A stretch of 64,000 bases of DNA, taken from Bog-473 sp963742035. Lineage in GTDB: Bacteria > Actinomycetota > Acidimicrobiia > Acidimicrobiales > RAAP-2. The first letter of the stretch is position 1; each line of letters begins with the position of its first letter. Shown here piece after piece: positions 42,412-50,502 of this stretch. The position numbers and the translations under genes were made by a program. A model generated the notes under the pieces. That model was not told the DNA's origin. It saw only the letters and a program-made list of their open reading frames with translations, and searched no databases. The stretch is taken from the NCBI GenBank assembly GCA_963742035.1, contig CAVUKH010000013.1:247518-311517 (forward strand), read 5' to 3'.

Positions 42412-43792
42412 CCTGGCTCACTGAGCTCATGTTGTAGTCGGGAATGCGCAGCGGCGGCATGATCGTGCGGTTCAGGTATTCGCCGAATTCTCGGCCCAGC
42501 GAGCGGACCGGCGTACCGACCTCGGTGGCCCGGACCAGCAGGTCGACGGGGCTCTCGTTGAAGCGGAAGTTGTTCGCCGCCCCCACCACCGTCCCGTCCT
42601 CAATGACGTAGACGCCGTCCCGGGTCAGGCCGGTGCACAAGAGCGTGGCAGGGTCGACCACCCTGATGTACCAGAGACAGGTGAGGAGCAGCCCGCGCTC
42701 GGTACGCGCCACCATGTCGTCGAGCGAACCGCCGTCATGGTCGCCGCAGCGCAACACGAGGTTGTCGATGTACGGCGCCATCTCGACGCCGGACTTCGCC
42801 GCTCCGGCCCGGTGGTAGCGCAGCCGGGCCAACACTCCTCCGTGCAGCCAGTCGGTGCGCGCGCTCGGAAGACCGTTGTCGAAGACGGACACCTCGGAGC
42901 CGCTGGCCTCGGTGGCGACGAATGGTGTGCAGGCAAGGCCCGGCTCGAACGGATCGCTACGGAGCGTGAAGGGCAGCGTGGTGATCGTCTCGCCGACCCG
43001 CGTCCCACCGCCTTCCTTGGAGAAGACCGTGCGACCGTCCTCGGCGTCCTGACCCCCCAACGCGTCGAAGGCGAGCATCGCCATCATGTCGCTCACGGCC
43101 GACGGTGGCATGATCACCTCGTATCGGCCGGCGTCCAGCGCAACTTGTGTCGTGGCCCAGTCGAGTCGGCGCCAGATCTCCTGTTCCATGTCCTCGAGTG
43201 AGGGTGTGATGGTGGGCTGGGCGACCCAGGCCGAACCGCTGCCGTCCGCTGTTCGCCCGACGAGGCTCACCGCCCCCGTCGGCTGGGCGTGCGAGAGGCG
43301 CAGCCCGGTCGAGCTGCCGAGATACAGGGTGGCCACGTCCTGCTCGGCGAAGCCCGCCAGGACGGCGTCGCGGGCCCGGGCCCGGGCGAACGTGCCCGAC
43401 AACGCGGAGAGGACGTCGTCGAGCGCGCCGGAGTCTGTCTCGTCGGGGTCGAGCCCGAAGTCCCGCGCCGCCCGGGTCTCCGCCGGCTCGACGAGGGCGA
43501 AGGCGTCCGCGGCGGGCGGCGCCGCCTTCGCATCGGACAGGGCGGCGGCCGCCATATCTGCCACGCCATCGGCGCCGAGCTCACCGCTGCGCCGGGCGGA
43601 ACCGAAGGACCCGCCCGCCAGTGCGATCACGCTGACGGAGCGTCCCCGTTGGACGCCATTGGTCGTCGTCGTGTTCAAGGCGAAGCGCACGTCGACGTGG
43701 CTGGTCTCTTCGACCAGAACGATGCAGTCCTCGGCTCCGAGCGCGTCGGCCGAGGCGAGGGCGCGCTCCACGAGCTCCTGAGCCGGAATCAA
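42404..43792 (-). CDS. tldE: TldE/PmbA family metallopeptidase subunit
   Basis: A 462-residue TldE/PmbA protein, the non-catalytic partner of TldD in a heterodimeric protease that degrades unfolded peptides and matures some RiPPs. Seen: SVSVIALAGGSFGSA, the central FDALGGQDAEDGRTVFSKEG and C-terminal LCTGLTRDGVYVIEDGTVVG. The TTG start at 43792 overlaps the TldD stop as TTGA and has AGGAGG at ideal spacing; longer readings overlap tldD. No RiPP precursor is visible nearby. Confidence 0.88.
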   Translation of the reverse strand: MIPAQELVERALASADALGAEDCIVLVEETSHVDVRFALNTTTTNGVQRGRSVSVIALAGGSFGSARRSGELGADGVADMAAAALSDAKAAPPAADAFALVEPAETRAARDFGLDPDETDSGALDDVLSALSGTFARARARDAVLAGFAEQDVATLYLGSSTGLRLSHAQPTGAVSLVGRTADGSGSAWVAQPTITPSLEDMEQEIWRRLDWATTQVALDAGRYEVIMPPSAVSDMMAMLAFDALGGQDAEDGRTVFSKEGGGTRVGETITTLPFTLRSDPFEPGLACTPFVATEASGSEVSVFDNGLPSARTDWLHGGVLARLRYHRAGAAKSGVEMAPYIDNLVLRCGDHDGGSLDDMVARTERGLLLTCLWYIRVVDPATLLCTGLTRDGVYVIEDGTVVGAANNFRFNESPVDLLVRATEVGTPVRSLGREFGEYLNRTIMPPLRIPDYNMSSVSQAS

Positions 43793-45282
43793 CGACCCGC
43801 CTCCTGGCGCGTGTTGAGCACCCGCACGCCGCGCACCAGGACGGACGGACATCCGTGCGAGACGGGGGCGACCTGACCCGGCTGACCCTTCCCGCAGTTG
43901 AAGGCACCGCCGAGCACCCAGGTGGACGCGCCACCCACGGCTTCCATGGCACCCCAGAAGTCGGTCGTGGTGGCTTGGTACGCGACGTCCTTGACCTGCC
44001 CCGCCAGCTTCCCGCCCTCAATCCGGAAGAAACGTTGCCCGGTGAACTGGAAGTTGTAGCGCTGCATGTCGATGGACCAGCTCTTGTCGCCCACGATGTA
44101 CAAGCCCCGGTCGACACCGGCGATCAGGTCCTCGGTGCCCGGGCCTCCTGCTCCCGAGTGTGCCAACGACACGTTGGCCATGCGCTGTATGGGCACGTGC
44201 ATCGGCGAGTCGGCGAAGGCGCACCCGTTGGAGCGGTCGAAACCCATTGAGGCGGCGATGGAGCGGTCGAGCTGGTAGCCCACCAGCGTCCCGTCGCGCA
44301 CCAGATCGAAGGACTGGGCCGCCACCCCCTCGTCGTCGATACCCACGGTGGCCAGCCCGTGCTCCACCGTGCGGTCACCGGTCACGTGCATCACGGGGGA
44401 GCCGTAGACCAGCGACCCGAGCTTCTCGAACGTGGCGAAGGAGGTGCCGGCGTAGGCCGCCTCGTACCCGACGGCGCGGTCGAGCTCGGTGGCGTGCCCG
44501 ATCGACTCGTGGATCGTCAGCCACAGGTTCGACGGATCGACCACGAGGTCATAGGTTCCAGCGTCCACCGACGGGGCGCGTAGCTTCTCGGCCAGCAGCT
44601 CGGGCAGCTCCGCCAGTTCGGCATCCCAGTCAAAGGCACCCGCGGCTGGGGTGCCGGTCAGGAACTCCCAGCCCCGGCCGACCGGTGGCGCCAGCGTGCG
44701 CATCGTTTCGAAACCGTGGTCCGCCAGCGCCAGTGCCTCGAGCTGCGCCTGCAGGCGTACCCGGTGCTGGGTGGCCCGGGTCCCGTTGAGGTCGGCCAGA
44801 TACGTCTGCTCCGACACGGCGAGCACGGATGCCGACGTGTGCGAGACCGCCTTGTGAGCGGCCAGGCGCCTGCTCCACTCGGCCAGCAGCGCCACCTTGT
44901 CGGCCAGTGGCACGGTCGACGGGTCGATCACGAACGCGCTCGTCCAGGTGACGTCCCCGTGGGCCGGCTCGGGCGCCAGCTCGACGCGCCCGCCACCCGC
45001 CTGGCTCGTGACCGTCGCCATCTCCCGGGCCCGGCGCACGAGGTTGGCCGCCTCTTCCGGCCGAACGTCGACGGTGGCGGCGAAGCCGACCGCGCCGTCG
45101 ACCACGACGCGCACGCCCATCCCGAAGTTGGTGTCGTCGGCCGTCGTCTCCGGATGGGCGTCGTGGAGGCGGACGGTCTGGTTGCGGATGCGCTCCACCC
45201 GGAGCTCGGCCGCCTGGCAGCCGGATGCGGCACCGAGTGCCGCGTCCGCGAGCGCGCTGAGGTCGTCGGCCGCGAGAGGCAT
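43789..45282 (-). CDS. tldD: TldD family metallopeptidase
   Basis: A 497-residue TldD protein, the zinc-bearing catalytic half of the TldD/TldE protease. The motif HESIGHATELD supplies the HExxxH zinc ligands, and the C-terminal Cys/His region CGKGQPGQVAPVSHGCP matches the family. ATG 45282 shares one base with the stop of the Gfo/Idh gene (TGATG), and its stop overlaps the tldE start, so all three genes are translationally coupled. Confidence 0.91.
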   Translation of the reverse strand: MPLAADDLSALADAALGAASGCQAAELRVERIRNQTVRLHDAHPETTADDTNFGMGVRVVVDGAVGFAATVDVRPEEAANLVRRAREMATVTSQAGGGRVELAPEPAHGDVTWTSAFVIDPSTVPLADKVALLAEWSRRLAAHKAVSHTSASVLAVSEQTYLADLNGTRATQHRVRLQAQLEALALADHGFETMRTLAPPVGRGWEFLTGTPAAGAFDWDAELAELPELLAEKLRAPSVDAGTYDLVVDPSNLWLTIHESIGHATELDRAVGYEAAYAGTSFATFEKLGSLVYGSPVMHVTGDRTVEHGLATVGIDDEGVAAQSFDLVRDGTLVGYQLDRSIAASMGFDRSNGCAFADSPMHVPIQRMANVSLAHSGAGGPGTEDLIAGVDRGLYIVGDKSWSIDMQRYNFQFTGQRFFRIEGGKLAGQVKDVAYQATTTDFWGAMEAVGGASTWVLGGAFNCGKGQPGQVAPVSHGCPSVLVRGVRVLNTRQEAGR

Positions 45283-46271
45283 CAGCCGACCGGCGTCGGC
45301 TGGCGCACCGCGAGCCCGGCGGCGGTGTAGATGGCGTCGATGAGCTCCATAGTACGAATCGCGTCGGCCGCCGTCGTCGGGAATGACGCGCCTTCTTCGA
45401 CGGCGGCCACGAAGGCCTCGAGCTGGAAGTCGTAACTCGCCTTGCGGCTGAAACGCTCCTTGCGGGTGCCGAGGGAAGTCGTCACCTTCATCCGGTGCCC
45501 GTGCTGGGGGGCAAAGGGGTTGAAGACGGAGATCGTGCCGTTGTCGCCGGTGATCTCCGCGTGGAGGCGCAGCACCGAGGAGGAGAACATGGAGCAACCG
45601 ATGTGCGCGCTCCCACCGTCGGGCAACGAGAAGTGCGCATCCATGGCGCGGTCGACCCCGGGGGAGGAGAGTTTTGCTTCGGCGCCGACGACCCGGGGGC
45701 CGGGGACCAGCAGCCGCAGCAGGCTGATGGGATAGCAACCCATATCCATGGTGGCGCCACCGGCCAGGGCGAGCTGATAGCGGATGTCGCCCTTCTTCCA
45801 GAGGGGGGCCGAGAAGGCCACGTCGACCTTGGTGATGTTGCCCAATTCGCCCGAGCGGACGATCTCGACCAGACGCTTGGTGAGCGGGTGGTACTGGTAA
45901 TGGAAGGCCTCCATGACCACGACACCTGGGTTGCCATTGTCCACCTCGGCCACGGCGCGGGCTTCGTCGGCGTTGGCCGTGAAGGGCTTCTCGCACAGGA
46001 CGTGCTTGCCGGCGTTGAGGGCGGCGATGGTCCACTGTCCGTGGAGCCCGTTCGGGAGTGGGTTGTAGACGGCGTCGATCTCGGGGTCCTCCACCAGCGC
46101 CGCATAGCTGTCCAGCACGCGGGGAATTCCCTGTTTACGGGCGAATTCGGCGGCACGTTCGGGGTCGCGTGCCGCCACCGCGGTGACCTCGGCCCGGCCG
46201 GTTCGCCGGGCCGGTTTGATGAGAGCCGAGGGGGCGATGTGGGCCGCTCCCAGAATGCCGATTCTCAGCAC
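45282..46271 (-). CDS. Gfo/Idh/MocA family oxidoreductase
   Basis: A 329-residue NAD(P)-dependent dehydrogenase related to sugar and trans-dihydrodiol dehydrogenases. The Rossmann start is LRIGILGAAHIAPSAL, the active-site CEKPF lies in GKHVLCEKPFTANADEA, and GGATMDMGCYPISLLRLL carries the expected catalytic Asp region. Substrate unknown. Start GTG 46271. It heads the operon with tldD and tldE; the functional link is not obvious. Divergent from the OafA-like gene. Confidence 0.89.
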   Translation of the reverse strand: MLRIGILGAAHIAPSALIKPARRTGRAEVTAVAARDPERAAEFARKQGIPRVLDSYAALVEDPEIDAVYNPLPNGLHGQWTIAALNAGKHVLCEKPFTANADEARAVAEVDNGNPGVVVMEAFHYQYHPLTKRLVEIVRSGELGNITKVDVAFSAPLWKKGDIRYQLALAGGATMDMGCYPISLLRLLVPGPRVVGAEAKLSSPGVDRAMDAHFSLPDGGSAHIGCSMFSSSVLRLHAEITGDNGTISVFNPFAPQHGHRMKVTTSLGTRKERFSRKASYDFQLEAFVAAVEEGASFPTTAADAIRTMELIDAIYTAAGLAVRQPTPVG

Positions 46272-46394
46272 GCGGCGGTCACCGGGGGAGTGCCGGCCCG
46301 CTGGACCCCGGGGCAGTGAGGGAGGGGCCCCACGGACGTTTCCCACGTATGGGACGGAGGGGTCGCAGCCGTGGACGGTGGGGCCAGACGCAGC

Positions 46395-48680
46395 ATGAGC
46401 ACGGACGCTAACGCACGCGAGGGACGCCCGACGATGGGACACATCCGGGGCCTGGACGGCATCCGGGCCCTGTCGGTGCTGGCGATCATCGCGTTCCACA
46501 CCGGCCTCAACTCGGTGCCGGGCGGCTTCTACGGAGTGGACTCGTTCTTCGTCCTGTCCGGCTTCCTGATCACCTCACTCCTCCTGCGGGAGTGGAGCGG
46601 CAGTGGGACCATCCGCCTACGCCGCTTCTGGGCCGGCCGCGCCCGGCGTCTCCTTCCAGCCCTGTTCCTCCTCATCGCGGTCATGGGAATCGTCATGGCG
46701 GCGGTGCCCACGGTGCTGGCCACCCCCCATGTGTTGGGAGACGCCCTCTCGACGATGTTCTACGTCTCGAATTGGTACTCCATGCACGGGGGCGTGACCT
46801 ACTTCTCGTTGTCGGCGCAACCGTCACCGCTGCTGCACACCTGGTCGCTGGCGATTGAGGAGCAGTTCTATCTCGTGTGGCCGCTCGTCGTACTGGGCGT
46901 GCTCACCATCGGCACGGCCGGCCGGTCACGTCGTCGCGCCCGCCGAGCAGTCCGCCGCGCCGCCCACGGCTCGGTCGATGTCCTCGGGGGCGGGCACCTC
47001 GTGTTGCCCGGTCCACCCCCGATCCGGGACGACCGGGCCCGGACGCGCCGGCGCCGACTGCACGTCCTGTTCGCCGTGGCCTGTCTCGGTTCGCTCTCCT
47101 CGGCCGGCCTCATGGCGTTCTTGGCGCCCAACGGCTACACCGCGCGCGCCTACTACGGCACCGACACGCGGGCGCAGGCGCTGCTCGTCGGTGCGGCCAT
47201 CGCCGTCGGCCTGGCCTTGTGGCGCGACGGCAGCGGCCGGCGCTGGTTCACCCGGTTGGCATCGGTCCTGGCGCTCGTGGGCGTGGCCGGGACGGCCGCG
47301 CTGTGGGCCACGACCTCGGAGAGCTCGACCTTCGCCTTCAACGGCGGGTTCTTGGTGGCCAGCCTGGCGGCCGGGGCCATCGTCCTGGGCTGCGCGGTGG
47401 CGCCGCGTTCGCTCGTCGTGCGCGTGTTGGAGCTGCCGCCGCTGCCGCAATGGGGCCGCATCTCCTACGGCGTCTACCTCTGGTACTGGCCGGTGCTCCT
47501 GGTGATGAGCGGGCAACGGCTGCACTGGGGCGTCTACCCGCTCTTCCTGGCCCGGGTCGGCGTCACCGTGGCCATCGCCGCCCTCAGCTACGACCTGGTC
47601 GAGATGCCGATCCGTCGCGGCGGGCGCCACCGTTGGCGCTCTTGGGTGGCGGCGCCGATCGGCGCGGCGGCCGCCATCGGAGCGGTGTTCGTCAGCACGT
47701 TGGTGCCGGTGGGGGCGGCCGAGCTCCAGGGTTCGCAGCTGGCGGTCGGCGCGCCGGCACCTGCGGCCACCTCGCCCACGACGGCGACGACCCCTGGCAT
47801 GCCGGTGGCGGACGCGGCGCACCCGACAACCACGACGTCGGTGCCCTCGTATCTCTCGCCCGCGCTGCCGACGGCGACCTCGACGAAGCCGGTCAAGGTT
47901 CTCCTCGTGGGCGACTCCATGGCCGGCACGCTCGGTGTCGGTCTGGCGCAAGAGGCTCGGCAGGACAACGTGCAGATAGCCAATGAGGGGACGCCCGGCT
48001 GCTCGCTGTCGATGCAGACGCAGGTGCGCGTCCTCTTCTACACCGTGGCGCCGAATGCGCCGTGCGACGTCGACGAGAACCCTTCCTCGCTGCTCGACGC
48101 GTGGCGCACATGGGTGGACGAATACAACCCCGACGTCGTCGTCTACCTGGCGCGCGGCGAGACCTTCGATCAGGAGGTGGGGGGCCGGTGGCAGAACCTG
48201 GGCGAGCCCGGCTTCGACAGCTACCTGGTCGACCGGTACCGCAGCGCGGTCGCCGTCCTGAGTGCCCGGGGCGCCAGCGTGGTGTTGCTGACGACGCCCT
48301 ACTACGACAGCGGGACCTCGCCGGCCGGAACGCCCTGGCCCGAGGACGCGGCGTCGCGGGTGGCGCTCGACAACAGCACCGTGCGAGCGGTCGCCCTGAG
48401 CACCCCGACTGGGGCCGACGGAAGTCGCGTCTACGTATTCGACCTCAACGCCTTGCTCTCGCCGGGACACGCCTTCGCGCCGAGTGTCGACCAGATCAAC
48501 GTGCGCTGCGGGGACGGCGTCCATCTGACCCGCTCGGGCGGGATCTTCGTCGGGCAGCGGTTGGCTCCGGACCTGGCGGCACTCGGCCAGGCCCACGCCA
48601 CGACCTCTCCGGGTGGCGAGTGGCCGGGGCCTCTGCCACCATCGACACCGTCATGGTTCTCGAATCTGCCCTGCCAGTAA
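46395..48680 (+). CDS. OafA/YrhL-type acyltransferase with SGNH domain
   Basis: A 761-residue membrane O-acyltransferase. The N-terminal acyltransferase-3 domain (about 15-390) has around ten helices, with the key histidine in AIIAFHTGLNS and the FFVLSGFLITSLLLREW block. A Thr/Ala/Pro-rich linker leads to an extracytoplasmic SGNH domain (about 490-745) with LLVGDSMAG and DGVHLTRSG. It should acetylate a surface glycan or lipid. The loop at about residues 175-225 is unusually Arg-rich (RSRRRARRAVRRAA) and may be a compensated frameshift or local insertion. ATG 46395 is chosen over 46371. The 3' end overlaps the GNAT gene by 28 bases. Confidence 0.89.
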   Translation: MSTDANAREGRPTMGHIRGLDGIRALSVLAIIAFHTGLNSVPGGFYGVDSFFVLSGFLITSLLLREWSGSGTIRLRRFWAGRARRLLPALFLLIAVMGIVMAAVPTVLATPHVLGDALSTMFYVSNWYSMHGGVTYFSLSAQPSPLLHTWSLAIEEQFYLVWPLVVLGVLTIGTAGRSRRRARRAVRRAAHGSVDVLGGGHLVLPGPPPIRDDRARTRRRRLHVLFAVACLGSLSSAGLMAFLAPNGYTARAYYGTDTRAQALLVGAAIAVGLALWRDGSGRRWFTRLASVLALVGVAGTAALWATTSESSTFAFNGGFLVASLAAGAIVLGCAVAPRSLVVRVLELPPLPQWGRISYGVYLWYWPVLLVMSGQRLHWGVYPLFLARVGVTVAIAALSYDLVEMPIRRGGRHRWRSWVAAPIGAAAAIGAVFVSTLVPVGAAELQGSQLAVGAPAPAATSPTTATTPGMPVADAAHPTTTTSVPSYLSPALPTATSTKPVKVLLVGDSMAGTLGVGLAQEARQDNVQIANEGTPGCSLSMQTQVRVLFYTVAPNAPCDVDENPSSLLDAWRTWVDEYNPDVVVYLARGETFDQEVGGRWQNLGEPGFDSYLVDRYRSAVAVLSARGASVVLLTTPYYDSGTSPAGTPWPEDAASRVALDNSTVRAVALSTPTGADGSRVYVFDLNALLSPGHAFAPSVDQINVRCGDGVHLTRSGGIFVGQRLAPDLAALGQAHATTSPGGEWPGPLPPSTPSWFSNLPCQ

Positions 48681-49273
48681 TCCGGCGTGCCAGGACGGAC
48701 GACGTCGCCGCCATGGCCGCGCAGATGGCCCGGACCTTCTACGACGACCCGGTCTCGTCGCACATCTTCCGGAACGAGGCCCGCCGCGATGCCGCCCTGC
48801 GGGCATATTTCCGCACGCAGATGCAGTCCGACTACCTCCCGTTCGGTGGCTGCTACACGGCGGAGGGATATGCCGGTTCGGCCATCTGGGCCCCGGCGGG
48901 GAAGCCGCTGCACACGGGCCTGAGCGGGATCCTCACCATGTGGCCCGTGCTGCCCTTCGTGGCGACCAACCTGAGGACCACGCTGCGTCTTTTGGCGCTT
49001 GTCGAGAGCAAGCACCCCCGTGAGCCGCACTGGTACCTGGCCAGCCTGGGCACCGCCGTGGATCAGCAGGGCAAGGGGGTGGGGGGCGCGCTGATGCGCC
49101 CCGTCCTCGACCACTGCGACGCCGAAGGCATTCCCTGCTACCTGGAGTCGTCCAAAGAGCGCAACCTCTCCTTCTACGGGCGCCACGGGTTCGAGGTGGT
49201 CGAGGAGGTCCCGCTCCCCGGCGACGGGCCGCCGATCTGGACCATGTGGCGGGAGCCCCGTCCGGCGGCGTGA
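48653..49273 (+). CDS. GNAT family N-acetyltransferase
   Basis: A 206-residue acetyl-CoA-dependent acetyltransferase. The pyrophosphate loop is VDQQGKGVGGALMRP and the C-terminal strand is ERNLSFYGRHGFEVVEEV, both standard. The beginning, RRARTDDVAAMAAQMARTF, fits the group of fungal/actinobacterial Puromycin N-acetyltransferase-like enzymes. Substrate unknown. ATG 48653 lies within the end of the OafA-like gene in another frame, so the two are probably one transcript. Confidence 0.87.
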   Translation: MVLESALPVIRRARTDDVAAMAAQMARTFYDDPVSSHIFRNEARRDAALRAYFRTQMQSDYLPFGGCYTAEGYAGSAIWAPAGKPLHTGLSGILTMWPVLPFVATNLRTTLRLLALVESKHPREPHWYLASLGTAVDQQGKGVGGALMRPVLDHCDAEGIPCYLESSKERNLSFYGRHGFEVVEEVPLPGDGPPIWTMWREPRPAA

Positions 49274-49319
49274 GCGAGGACGGCCCGGGCCGGGCCCGGG
49301 CCGGGCCCGGCTGCGGTGT

Positions 49320-50228
49320 TCAGGTCGGATGGATGCCCTCGGGCATGGACAGCACATCGTTGACGACCAGGCCCAGGACGTCGATGACCGCCCTCGCCGG
49401 TGCCGACGGCAGGCCCCGCCGCCGTTGCGCCACGCCCACCCGCCGGCGGGGGAGTCCCGTCACCGGGAGCACCGAAAACCGCTCGCGCAGGTGGCCGGGC
49501 ACGGCGGTGGCCGGGAGGATGGCCGGGCCGTAGCCGTCGAAGGCGAGCGAGGCGATCAGGCGCACGCCGTCGAGCTCCATAGCCGGCCGCAGCACGACGC
49601 GGGCCGGGCCGGTCGCGCCATCGATCTCGGCGCGCAGCGCGGTGCCCGGTGCCGGCAGGAGGAGCTCCAGCTCGGCCAGCCGCTCCATGGGTATGGAGGA
49701 CTCCCGCCCGAGGAAATGTCCCGGTGGCAGTACCACGACCAGGTCCTCGTCGAAGAGCTGGGCCGCCATGATCTCGTCGCCGCTCAGGGGGAACGTCACC
49801 ACGGCCAGGTCGAGCTGGCCCGAGGCCAGCTGCTGCTCCAGCTGGACGCTCGAGCCCTCAGCCACGTTCAGGTGGACGTGGGGGTGACGCACCCGGAGCA
49901 GGTCGAAGAGTTGGGGCACCAACCAGCGCCCCGTCGTGCCGATCATGCCGAGGCGGACGGTGCCGACGACCTCCTCTCGGAGCGCGGTGACGTCGGAGAC
50001 CATGGCCTCGAGCTCGTTCATGACCTGGCGGGCCCGGGTCACCACGACCTCGCCCTCCTCGGTCAAGCGGCCCGAGGCCCTGTCGACCAGCTGCACATCG
50101 AGCTCGCGCTCCAACCGGGCCACGTGTGCGGAGACGTTGGACTGCACCGTGCCGATGGACGTGGCGGCCGCGGAGAAGCTGCCTGTATCGGCAATGCCCA
50201 GGAGTGCTTGCAGGTGTTTCAATTCCAT
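49320..50228 (-). CDS. LysR family transcriptional regulator
   Basis: A 302-residue LysR-type regulator: a helix-turn-helix at residues 1-60 (LLGIADTGSFSAAATSIGTV, then QSNVSAHVARLERELDVQLV) and a substrate-binding domain (RLGMIGTTGRWLVPQL, LDLAVVTFPLSGDEI). ATG 50228. It is divergent from the 6C RNA, and the shared region includes an AT-rich patch (about 50260-50300). The effector and targets are unknown; LysR proteins often regulate the divergent unit, here the RNA or the HAD-PlsC operon. Confidence 0.91.
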   Translation of the reverse strand: MELKHLQALLGIADTGSFSAAATSIGTVQSNVSAHVARLERELDVQLVDRASGRLTEEGEVVVTRARQVMNELEAMVSDVTALREEVVGTVRLGMIGTTGRWLVPQLFDLLRVRHPHVHLNVAEGSSVQLEQQLASGQLDLAVVTFPLSGDEIMAAQLFDEDLVVVLPPGHFLGRESSIPMERLAELELLLPAPGTALRAEIDGATGPARVVLRPAMELDGVRLIASLAFDGYGPAILPATAVPGHLRERFSVLPVTGLPRRRVGVAQRRRGLPSAPARAVIDVLGLVVNDVLSMPEGIHPT

Positions 50229-50307
50229 GGCTGAGCGCTCCTGGAAATGCTTGCCGGAGTGGCGTACATCATCACTATAACTGATATCAAGTATCTGCTA
50301 AAGCTGC

Positions 50308-50336
50308 TTGACTGATCGCCGAGGGGTCGACAGAAT
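50308..50336 (+). promoter_or_regulatory. Candidate promoter of the 6C RNA
   Basis: TTGACT (5/6 match to the -35 consensus) and CAGAAT (4/6 match to the -10) are 17 bases apart. They would start transcription near 50343, just before the first 6C hairpin. Judged by eye. Confidence 0.5.
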
Positions 50337-50342
50337 AGATCT

Positions 50343-50430
50343 CAGACCGCAGGGATTCGGAAGCCCCCCCTCTGAACCTGATGAGTCTCGAGAAGGGATC
50401 GCCCTCCCCCCCGGCGATCCCTTCTCCTAA
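50343..50430 (+). ncRNA. 6C-type small RNA
   Basis: Two stem-loops with seven consecutive cytosines in each loop, the defining mark of the actinobacterial 6C RNA. Hairpin 1: GGATTCGGA (50353-50361) pairs with TCTGAACC (50371-50378) with one bulged A and one G-U pair; the loop is AGCCCCCCC. Hairpin 2: a perfect 14-bp stem, GAGAAGGGATCGCC (50390-50403) with 50413-50426, loop CTCCCCCCC. The linker is TGATGAGTCTC. In mycobacteria the homologue (B11) is a trans-acting regulator that pairs through its C-rich loops. A plausible promoter lies immediately upstream. Confidence 0.85.
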
Positions 50431-50502
50431 TTCCGGGCCCACTTTCGGAGATGGCCCAATGGCCCTCCGACCAGCGATCGAACTGCTTTAGGCTCCATAC
50501 CC

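Noticed and set aside
50379..50400. CTGATGAG followed by GAGAAG, like a hammerhead ribozyme core
   Set aside because: The second conserved strand (GAAA plus helix III) is missing; the segment is the linker of the 6C RNA.
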